Assembly (NCBI GenBank): GCA_964497585.1
Contig: CAZCDS010000085.1
Location: 1-25,183 of the forward strand
Source of the DNA: CAZCDS01 sp964497585
GTDB lineage: Bacteria > Desulfobacterota > Desulfomonilia > Desulfomonilales > Desulfomonilaceae
Direction: 5' to 3'
Length of the DNA: 25,183 bases
This document shows, piece after piece, positions 15,908 to 23,004 of the stretch. The translations under genes and the position numbers were made by a program. Under the pieces are notes generated by a model that made no database searches, was not told where the DNA came from, and was given only the letters and a program-made list of their open reading frames with translations. Within the stretch, counting starts at the first letter, position 1; each line of letters opens with the position of its first letter.

Positions 15908-16828
15908 GAAAATTCTCCGAGGATCGTATTCATCACAACCGCTGGCTCGGCACCTCAGGCCTCTTCCGTCGCGGATCCGGACGTTGTCTCCTCCATCTCA
16001 GCTCGGGTTGAAGCCTGCTTGGTTTCGATCTGAGATCTCGGTCTGACCGGACACCTGCAACCGGACAACCACTTGTACCAGATGAGGACCGTCTTGGGTA
16101 GACCCCGGCTGCGGCGCTCCAACCACTTCTGTCGTCGAACCGGCTAACTGCAACCGAACGCGTCATGCCATTCTCGAACAAGACGCCCCGGGTCTTTCCT
16201 TCCTGTGGCCTTAGGCCAGGAGATAGACCCAGCGGAATTTGCGATTTCGGGATTCCCGAAATTTCCCCGGGGGTTACGACCGTCATTCCGGTGAAGTCTC
16301 GGCATTTCTGCTTTGAGGTGCTCGTCCCGGGCACACCTCATAATCGCTATGCCTTAGGCCAAAGAGTCCTTGCTTTGGTCCTCGGGGATTCATCAGGGCA
16401 ACCAGAAAGGGCGGTACATCGTACGAATTTCTCGGCCTATGGTCGACGAACGCCCAACGCCAGCACTTTGGTTGACAGAGAGGCGTTCCGTGAGATACGC
16501 TGAGAAATAAAAAAAAGGGTCCTTCTTGGCTAGGTGAGGACGGCTTTGCCTCTCTCACATCCTGTGTGGAATCCGATGCGAGCCCTTGCGAGTTGCGAGA
16601 ACCAGGCCGGGGCGGGCAGCAGAGTAAAGGACGGAGCCATGGCAAGGCCGCCGAATAATCCCGCATGGCATGTCAAATGGCTGCTGCCGGTTGGCAATAA
16701 AGACCGAAAACTTCATAGAAAGAGTCGACAGGGCTGACTCCGACGCCCTTCTTGGGCCATAGTGGACTCCTGATCGCTATGTGTTCACCGGAACGTAACC
16801 GTTCGCTGCATCGCTGAGGAGGTGTACG
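15908..16828. other. Long intergenic stretch with short palindromes
   Basis: There is no supported gene in 921 bases. Visible structure: a perfect 9-bp palindrome with a one-base centre at 16244-16262 (ATTTCGGGA-T-TCCCGAAAT); GGCCTTAGGCC at 16207-16217, its core repeated near 16350; and CGTCATTCCGG at 16281-16291, which matches one end of the dispersed palindromic element and may be a decayed piece of it. A 32-codon frame from ATG 16639 has GGAG two bases upstream and is too short and featureless to call. Confidence 0.5.
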
Positions 16829-17668
16829 ATGAAGAAAGCTATCGCTTTGCTGAGTTGCCTGGTGGTTTCGTTGTGTCTGGTCACCGGTTTTGCCGTCGCC
16901 GGTGAACAGGAAGTGGTGAAAGCCATCGTCGATGCCAAAACCGGCGTCAAACCATTTGCCAACCCATCCGCGCAATTACCCGGCTTGACCATGGAAAAGG
17001 CCTACGACCTGCAGAAGAAGGTTGCCGCGGCTATGGTCAAGAAAGGCCATGCCATCAGCGGATACAAAGCCGGCCTGACCTCGAAGCCCGCGCAGAAGAA
17101 GTTTGGAGTGAATTCACCACTGCTGGGGCCTCTTTTCAAGACCGGAGAGCAGCCCGCGGGAACGCCGGTTGACCGCAAAGCCTTGGTGAAACCGTTCATC
17201 GAAACCGAGATTGGGTACTTCCTTGCTGCGAAGGTGGACAAACCGGTAAAGGATGTTGCCAGTCTTAAGAAACTCGTCAAAGAGGTGTGCCCTGCCATAG
17301 AACTGCCGGACCTCCGGTATGGCAACCTGAAAAAACTGAAAGGACCGGATCTCGTAGCCGACGGTGTTGCCTCGGCTAAGTATATCGTGGGAAAACGCGT
17401 GCCAAAAGGCAAAGTGGACGTTGCCAAGGTCAAGGTGTCTCTGGCGATGAACGGCAAGCCCGTGTTCGAGGGAAAGGCGTCCGACGCACTGGGAGATCAG
17501 TGGAAAGCGTTGCTGTGGCTTGTCAACGGTGTGGTGAAACAGGGATGGACCATCGAGCCGGGACAAATACTGATCACCGGCGCGATGGGAAAGATGTTCC
17601 CCGCCAAGCCGGGAAAGTACGAGGCGAAATTCGGAGACCTGGGCACAATCGCTTTCAGTGTCAAGTAG
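16829..17668 (+). CDS. Exported 2-keto-4-pentenoate hydratase-like protein
   Basis: The 279-aa product starts at ATG 16829, with GGAGG six bases upstream. Residues 1-24 are a clear Sec signal peptide (KK start, long hydrophobic core, AVA before GEQ). The mature part matches the MhpD/fumarylacetoacetase-type hydratase family: SGYKAGLTSKPAQKKFGV (77-94), FIETEIGYFLA (123-133), and CPAIELPDLRY (154-164). The three likely metal ligands are Glu125, Glu127 and Glu158; the E-x-E plus 31-residue spacing fits the family. These enzymes normally add water to 2-hydroxypenta-2,4-dienoates, or decarboxylate related acids, in cytoplasmic aromatic degradation. An exported copy is unexpected and no other meta-cleavage gene is nearby. 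The substrate is unknown; it may act in the periplasm on a keto/enol acid. Confidence 0.88.
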   Translation: MKKAIALLSCLVVSLCLVTGFAVAGEQEVVKAIVDAKTGVKPFANPSAQLPGLTMEKAYDLQKKVAAAMVKKGHAISGYKAGLTSKPAQKKFGVNSPLLGPLFKTGEQPAGTPVDRKALVKPFIETEIGYFLAAKVDKPVKDVASLKKLVKEVCPAIELPDLRYGNLKKLKGPDLVADGVASAKYIVGKRVPKGKVDVAKVKVSLAMNGKPVFEGKASDALGDQWKALLWLVNGVVKQGWTIEPGQILITGAMGKMFPAKPGKYEAKFGDLGTIAFSVK

Positions 17669-18038
17669 GTATGCGGCTGTTCTGTATCGTTTGGCGTTCA
17701 AGAAGATGAACTTTGGTTTGGCTCTCCAGGTGGGCGCGGCTCCCTGTGGATGCGCTGCGTGCGGCCCCCGGAAGCCGCGCACCCGATGCTCGGAGAGTTC
17801 CCGGCGTTCACCTGTAGGCAGAGCGGCTTCCCTTGGGTTGACAGACTAACCCGGAATCATGATCACGTCTTGATCATCTCTCTGGGGACCGAACGAGAAC
17901 AACGGCAGGTGACTTTGTTGGGTTTTGGGGACACGGTTCTCTTTTCCTCGACCTTCTCGTCTGCCTTCCTCACGCAGATTTCAAGCATCAATCCCCGGCG
18001 AACTTGTGCGGCGTGATACCTCTGATTAGGATCCGGAC
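17669..18038. other. Intergenic stretch with two inverted repeats
   Basis: No gene is supported. Two symmetric sites are visible: GCGCGGCT (17734-17741) against AGCCGCGC (17773-17780), a possible RNA stem after the hydratase gene, and ATGATCA-CGTCT-TGATCAT (17859-17877), an operator-like dyad. A TTGACA lies just upstream of the latter at 17838-17843, but no matching -10 box is seen and no intact gene follows. Confidence 0.5.
17859..17877. promoter_or_regulatory. Operator-like dyad (7-5-7)
   Basis: ATGATCA and TGATCAT are perfect inverse complements around a five-base centre. The size and spacing suit a dimeric regulator. TTGACA at 17838 could be a -35 box, but the expected -10 region reads GATCAC. 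With no intact gene downstream, it may be a relic. Confidence 0.25.
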
Positions 18039-18479
18039 CTAGAGAACGCAACAGCATCTCGGACAGGCCGGCGCGAGCCGAACATCTCTTATCCACCCGC
18101 GAAAATCACGGTATCTGCGGCCATTCCAGATCTCCAACAGATCATGCTCAAAGATATTGCCCATTGACTTTTCAAAACATCGGGTGGCGATAATGCAATC
18201 TCCGTTGGCTGCAACGTGCGCGGCCTTCCATGCGATATCGCAGGTTTCTGTCCAAAGGATCTTTTCCGGGCGATGATAGAAGTCCCGAACGCTGTCTCTG
18301 TCCAGGTCAGGTACAAAATATACTGGTAACGGGTATTAGTAGCCCTTGACGGCTTTCATCTGATCCCAGAGGAGATGCGCGTCCACCTGTAGGGGGTCCG
18401 CTACGCTCAGGTTGCTGGGTGTAACTCGGCAGAAATGGTCATGAATGCGGTTAAAGAAATATTTGATTTTCAGATACGG
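18039..18479 (-). pseudogene. Radical SAM protein remnant (C-terminal SPASM domain)
   Basis: The minus strand carries about 146 codons in one frame without a usable start. It reads PYLKIKYFFNRIHDHF, then SVADPLQVDAHLLWDQMKAV, an in-frame TAA at 18336-18338, then PLPVYFVPDLDRDSVRDFY. It ends with a SPASM-type tail: C-D-I-A-W-K, NGDCIIATRC, MGNIFEHDLLEIWNGRRYRDF and PACPRCC before TAG. SPASM tails bind extra Fe-S clusters in radical SAM enzymes that modify peptides or sugars. The N-terminal radical SAM core with its CxxxCxxC is missing. Truncation plus an internal stop show the gene is dead. The right edge is uncertain because it meets a glycosyltransferase remnant on the other strand. Confidence 0.75.
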
Positions 18480-18795
18480 AGTCAGTCCAAACAAGCTCTT
18501 CGACTACATGATGGCAGGCAAGCCCATCATCCAGGCCATGGAGTGCGGGAACGACGTCGTTGCCCAAGTCAAATGCGGCATATCAGTGACACCTGAGAAC
18601 GCTGATGCTCTCGCCGAGGGAGTCGAAGAATTGCTGCAAATGGACCGGCAAGAGAGGGCCGCCATGGGAATGCGGGGAAGGAAGTACGTCATCGCTCATC
18701 ACGACGTTGCTCTCCTGGCGAAGCAGTATCTGGAACAAGTGGAATGTCGCTGCCCAGTGGAAGACTCACGGGGCACACCCCCGGAGATCGCCTGA
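18445..18795 (+). pseudogene. Glycosyltransferase family 4 remnant (C-terminal part)
   Basis: The 116-codon frame matches only the C-terminal third of a GT4-type glycosyltransferase. It shows the nucleotide-sugar-site segment RYGVSPNKLFDYMMAGKPII, then CGNDVVAQVKCGISV, a PENADALAEGVEELL helix, and RGRKYVIAHHDVALLAKQYLE. Intact enzymes have about 380-420 residues. The N-terminal acceptor domain is absent, and there is no proper start or ribosome site. Homology begins near codon 9 (about 18469). In life such enzymes build surface polysaccharide or lipopolysaccharide. It now abuts the SPASM remnant head to head. Confidence 0.8.
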
Positions 18796-19132
18796 GCAAG
18801 GTTTTCGCGACATCGCGTGCGTCAAAAAGTGGAATGCGGAATGCTCGATGGCTCGTGACTAAATGCGGTTCGGTTGTGCAGAACCATGCAAAGCGACATC
18901 GGGACATAGGCAAAGCAGAGGCTTCCCTGCCAGAATACTGGCTACATGGCTCAATATCAACAGGATTGCCAGACTGTGGTAGGTTGCCAGGTATGCGTGA
19001 AATTGCCCCTGTCCCCCTTTTGGAAATGGGGGAACAGGGGCAATTTACAAGGAGGCGGCCGGGTGTGCGCAAGTCATGCCTTTAGACACCCATTGGTACA
19101 TGGACCTCGGTCCGCGGTCACGAGATCGGGTG
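18796..19132. other. Intergenic stretch with a long hairpin
   Basis: No gene is seen. The only clear structure is the 18/19-bp hairpin at 19000-19046 (separate entry). Confidence 0.55.
19000..19046. repeat. Long imperfect hairpin (18/19-bp arms)
   Basis: The left arm AAATTGCCCCTGTCCCCC pairs with the right arm GGGGGAACAGGGGCAATTT, leaving one bulged base and a 10-base loop. It lies 87 bases past the stop of the minus-strand metallo-beta-lactamase-fold gene, so it could end that transcript, but no T-run follows on that strand. It resembles a dispersed intergenic palindrome rather than a classical terminator. Confidence 0.6.
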
Positions 19133-20179
19133 TCAGCCGAAGACTACGGAGTCGCCGTTACCGACATAGAGGTCGCTCTGTGAACCCTTTTTCCCGCTTC
19201 CGTGAACAACGGGGTATTTCAGCTCGAGCATCTTCTTGACTGCCGGCAGTCCAGTACAGTGATTGGCTGCGATTTTCTTGAATCCGTACTTGCTCATGTT
19301 TTCGACCCACCCCCGCTGTTTCTCCTTTAGCGGCCCGAAGGGAGCTATGTGCAGTCCTCCGTAGATGCCGTAAATTTTGCCGCCGGCTCCGAGATTATTC
19401 ACCGCGTAATCGCTGAACGTGATAATGTTTTGATGACAGCAGCCCGTACAGAGCACTAACCCCCTATCCTTCACGTTGAAATACAGCGACTGTTCGCCTC
19501 GGATCTTCAGTATGATCGGGATGTCAAACCCGACCGACAACATGCCGTCCGCCAACTTGGTCATCTCACCGACCTTGAGTTTCACCAGTTTTCCCTTGTG
19601 CTGAATAAGGTTCTTCGCTCTTGCCTTCGGAAAATCCGCGCCGCCGATGAATTTGAGTGCAGGGGGATGGAACGAGCTGGGGATGAGGATCTTGATCTCA
19701 GGATTATATTTCAGGGTCGTTTCCAGTCCCCAAAGATGGTCAAGGTGCTCATGCGTGATGTAGAGGAAATCGATTTCCCCGTTCTTGAGCATCTTGTCTA
19801 CACCTTCGTCCTTGAATCGCTTGTCCATGTATGCCGCATCCCATCCGGTATCAATGAGAAACTTGGTGCGCGAACCGTCCAAGCCCTCAATTTCAACCAA
19901 CGTGCAAGATCCCGCTGCGTTGTCGGGATCCCACGATGCGTTCCACTGATCGCACCCTTTGAGACCTCCTCCCTTCTTCAGATCGGACAACAGGACTTTG
20001 TTATCCCACCATCCTACCTCTGAAATACTTTTGATGCTCACTTTCTTTCACTCACCGAGGGCCTTCAGGTCCACAGGTGCCGCTCCTAGGCGAGGTGCCA
20101 TGATTGCCGCGTCAAGGCTCAGAACCGCTCCGCCGACGACTACGGCCTTCACAAAATCTCTTCGGTCCATTTCTTGCAT
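19133..20179 (-). pseudogene. Tat-exported metallo-beta-lactamase-fold protein split by TGA
   Basis: The frame opens at ATG 20179 with AAGGAGG seven bases upstream. It encodes a Tat signal peptide (DRRDFVK, then VVVGGAVLSL, ending near GAAPVD). TGA at 20048-20050 stops it after 43 codons. Two codons later, in the same frame, GTG 20039-20041 begins a 302-aa domain: SISEVGWWDNKVLLSDLKKG, HEHLDH (97-102, metal site), TGCCHQNI and ANHCTG. This matches the COG1237 branch of the metallo-beta-lactamase fold, where TGCSH and HCTG are hallmarks. Removing the TGA gives one 348-residue exported hydrolase. Either the gene is broken, or ribosomes restart at the GTG and make a cytoplasmic form; there is no good ribosome site there. 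TGA as selenocysteine is unlikely because it falls in a linker. Confidence 0.8.
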
Positions 20180-20796
20180 CGTTGAACCTCCTTGTGCTTG
20201 TCGTGGCGTCTCTCCTGGCAAATCCGATTCGACCGCTCCAATAAGCCTTTCCGTTGGCAAATACTCTGCAAGTGGTCGAGTTCCGGAGGCGCAATCCACG
20301 CCTCACACGCGGTCTCGCCGAGAGACAACCTGCTGCAAGTCGGCGCGCTCCATTGTGGATTTTGCGCCCCTGCGAACACTTGTATAGCTGAACATTGCTC
20401 CTCGCCTGGAGATCCGCCTCCTTCGGCGCGGGAACACCTCTTCAATGGGCGATGTCCGAGTCGCTTACCGGGTGCACTATGGCATACGGGCAATGATCGG
20501 GATATGTCTGCGCTCACTTCCGGGAAATCGGATGACGGACAAAGGTTCTCTCTGATAGCCACAATGTGATCAGACTTTTTCCGATTGAGGGTGAATCTCC
20601 GGTATCTTACCAGATCGAAAGATGCTGAAATCGATAAGGTCAGAATCTCGTCACCTTCTCTCACAGTGCTTTTATGCCTCCCATAACCGGCACACCTCTC
20701 ATCTTTTGCTCATCGTAATGTCAGTCTCAAGAAGCCTGGCTTGGGGCGTCATGGAGGAGATAGTGAGGGACCGCGCACCCTTCTTCTCTGTCGCTG

Positions 20797-21138
20797 TCAT
20801 TCGCCTATTCGGCACCGATAGATGTAGCGACAATGATCGTGCCACTCCCTCAACGCCGCGCAGTCATTCCTGTCCATAACTGCCCGTGCCCAGTCTCTCT
20901 CGTAACGGTCACATTCGTTCCTGGGGATCTGCAGTTTTGACAGGATCCTTCTTGCCCTGGTGTGGATATCGTTCTCGGCATGCCTTCGCCCCCTTTTCGC
21001 GTCCAACGACACCCCGGCCAGGCCTCCCTCTGAAAAAGAGCAAATATCATGCCAACCTCCGTTTGCAGAGCCGGCCTGTGCGATATCATTGGAACTACCG
21101 AAATAGCTATCACGAACATACCGGTGAAGGGGATTCAT
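20797..21138 (-). CDS. Doubtful small hypothetical protein
   Basis: I do not recognise it. The frame (113 codons from ATG 21138, longer upstream) ends in a stretch that reads like a helical protein: ARRILSKLQIPRNECDRYER, then AALREWHDHCRYIYR. No ribosome site precedes any start, and the first half lacks protein character. It may be the tail of a decayed gene or chance. Confidence 0.2.
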   Translation of the reverse strand: MNPLHRYVRDSYFGSSNDIAQAGSANGGWHDICSFSEGGLAGVSLDAKRGRRHAENDIHTRARRILSKLQIPRNECDRYERDWARAVMDRNDCAALREWHDHCRYIYRCRIGE

Positions 21139-21300
21139 CAACAAAGTAATGGGTGCGAAGTGCAATATCCTCGGCGAGCCGATGGTGCATATTGCACTCA
21201 CTCTGCCGCTTACATCACCGCGCAGAAGGACCGATCTCATACTGCATCATGTCGCGTTCTTCCCTTTCACCTACCTTACAAGCACGTCAATTGTCAGACA

Positions 21301-21323
21301 GACGCGTCCGCGCAGAACGCGTC
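21301..21323 (-). terminator. Possible terminator after hyuB
   Basis: GACGCGT and ACGCGTC form a 7-bp stem around a 9-base loop, 17-39 bases past the hyuB stop. On the minus strand it is followed by TGTCTGAC, not a strong T-run, so efficiency is doubtful. Confidence 0.3.
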
Positions 21324-21339
21324 AGGGACCCCTTCCGTA

Positions 21340-22911
21340 TTATGGATTCCGATGTTCTTCGGAACCATATCCACCGCCGCCTGGGGTTTCGATGCGCACT
21401 CTGTCGCCTGCGGATACGTCGGTATGGAATTTGCCCGGCATCTCTTTCGGAACTCCCTTTCGAACTATGATATTCCTGCCGGGCGTTCCTTCACTTCCCC
21501 CGTGCAGACCGTAAGGTCCTCCGATACGGCGCTCCGACAACACGGTGACCTCCGCCTCAGCCAGAAGCTCAATTTCCCGTACCAGACCATCGCCGCCTCG
21601 CGTACGCCCTTCTCCTCCCGTCCCTTGGCGCACCGAATATTCCCGCAGAAGAAAGGGATAATTGTATTCCAGAGCCTCCACCGGCGTGTTCAAGGTATTG
21701 GTCATGTGAGAGTGCACCGCACTTTCGCCGTTGTGTGCGGCCGAAGCGCCCATCCCGCCGCCCAAGGTTTCATAATAGGCGAAGGACCGTTTGTAACGTG
21801 GATCGAAGCCGCCAATGGTCGTGTTGTTCATGGTTCCTTGGCTTGCCGCAGGTATCCTATCCGGTACGGCGTTGGCCAGTGCACCCAAAATCGTATCGAC
21901 GATGCGCTGAGAAGTCTCCACGTTTCCGCCGGCAACGGCCGCGGGAAAACGGGCGTCGACAATCGTTCCTTTGCGGGTGACAACCTGAATCGGTCTAATG
22001 CAACCAGCATTGGTGGCTATGTCTTCCCTGATCAAAGACCGAAATACATAAAGCACCGCGGACAGCGTAATGGCTCTGACCGCATTGAGGCTGCCCTTCA
22101 CCTGATCTCCCGATTCGGAGAAATCCAGGTGAGCGGTATCTTCCTTTATTGTCAGGCGGACGCGGATAGGAATGGGCTCCATGCTAATACCATCGTTGTC
22201 GAGGACGTCTTCGAAATCGTATACACCGTCCGGAATAGCCTGAATTGCCGCGCGGGTTACGGCTTCGCTATGATCCATCAAAGAACTCGAATAGAAAAGA
22301 GTCGTCTCAAGTCCGTACTTTTCGATAATCTCCTGTGTTCGACGGACGCCGGTGACGTTAGCCATGATCTGCGCCTTGAAATCCCCTTCTCTTTCCGCAG
22401 GCGTGCGGACGTTGTTCAAGAAGAAACGAAGGAGGGATTCGTTGATCTCCCCGCGTTCAACCAGCTTGAGCGGAGGAATGATAATGCCCTCTTGAAAGAG
22501 TGAACGGGACAGGGGCATGGAACCTGCGGTCATCCCTCCGATGTCCGCATGGTGAGCCCGGTTGGCCACATAAAAGGCAAGATCACCGAAGAAGACCGGT
22601 GCAACCAGGGTGACATCCGGCAAGTGGGTGCCCCCCTTAAAGGGATCGTTGAGGACCACCATGTCGCGGTCATGCATTTCCACCGCATCAATGGCCGCCT
22701 TCACGGAAAGAGGCATGGATCCCAGATGAACCGGAATGTGAGCCGCCTGGGCCACCATCTCTCCGGTCCTGTCGAAGATCGCACAAGAGAAATCCCGGCG
22801 TTCCTTGATGTTCGGCGAAAAGCTCGTGCGCATCAGCGTCATGCCCATCTCTTCGGCGATAGAAGAAAACCGGTTCTTGAACACCTCAATGAGTATCGGA
22901 TTCACTTTCAC
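21340..22911 (-). CDS. hyuB: Hydantoinase B / oxoprolinase-type subunit
   Basis: The 523-aa protein is the second subunit of HyuA/HyuB-type enzymes, which hydrolyse N-methylhydantoin or 5-oxoproline with ATP, or carboxylate ketones in related complexes. Features: NPILIEVFKNRFSSIAEEMG at the start; MRTSFSPNIKERRDFSCAIF (27-46); HIPVHLGSMP; VLNDPFKGGTHLPDVTLVAP; a HHADIGG segment; and a glycine-rich end, RIETPGGGGYG. The GTG at 22911 is chosen because AAGGA lies four bases upstream and the product then begins like other HyuB proteins; an upstream extension to 22974 looks artificial. It follows hyuA by 93 bases on the same strand. The substrate cannot be told from sequence alone. Confidence 0.93.
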   Translation of the reverse strand: MKVNPILIEVFKNRFSSIAEEMGMTLMRTSFSPNIKERRDFSCAIFDRTGEMVAQAAHIPVHLGSMPLSVKAAIDAVEMHDRDMVVLNDPFKGGTHLPDVTLVAPVFFGDLAFYVANRAHHADIGGMTAGSMPLSRSLFQEGIIIPPLKLVERGEINESLLRFFLNNVRTPAEREGDFKAQIMANVTGVRRTQEIIEKYGLETTLFYSSSLMDHSEAVTRAAIQAIPDGVYDFEDVLDNDGISMEPIPIRVRLTIKEDTAHLDFSESGDQVKGSLNAVRAITLSAVLYVFRSLIREDIATNAGCIRPIQVVTRKGTIVDARFPAAVAGGNVETSQRIVDTILGALANAVPDRIPAASQGTMNNTTIGGFDPRYKRSFAYYETLGGGMGASAAHNGESAVHSHMTNTLNTPVEALEYNYPFLLREYSVRQGTGGEGRTRGGDGLVREIELLAEAEVTVLSERRIGGPYGLHGGSEGTPGRNIIVRKGVPKEMPGKFHTDVSAGDRVRIETPGGGGYGSEEHRNP

Positions 22912-23004
22912 GATGTCCTTCTTTCGATGTGTCCCATCAGCGGTGCATTCCATTCCGCCGAGGAATTGAACCACCGGAGACCAGGAAATCAGACGCTCAT
23001 CCTC

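Larger units (their letters stand above)
20180..21339. other. Long intergenic stretch, possible short ORF
   Basis: In 1160 bases no recognised gene is seen apart from the doubtful minus-strand frame at 20797-21138. The right end holds a hairpin just past the hyuB stop (21301-21323). The left part should contain the promoter of the Tat/metallo-hydrolase gene; no clear boxes were found. Confidence 0.5.

Noticed and set aside
16639..16737. 32-codon frame with a nearby GGAG, a possible leader peptide for the exported hydratase
   Set aside because: The ribosome site is too close to the ATG, the peptide has no attenuation-type codon run, and no terminator/antiterminator pair follows.
17838..17865. 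Sigma-70 promoter beginning TTGACA
   Set aside because: At 17 bases downstream the hexamer is GATCAC, a poor -10 match, and no intact gene follows.
20048..20050. TGA in the Tat/metallo-hydrolase frame as selenocysteine
   Set aside because: It falls in the linker after the signal peptide, far from the metal site, and no obvious SECIS-like hairpin follows directly.
21049..22503. 484-codon open frame antisense to hyuB
   Set aside because: It mirrors the codon structure of hyuB, which has full family motifs; the antisense translation matches nothing.
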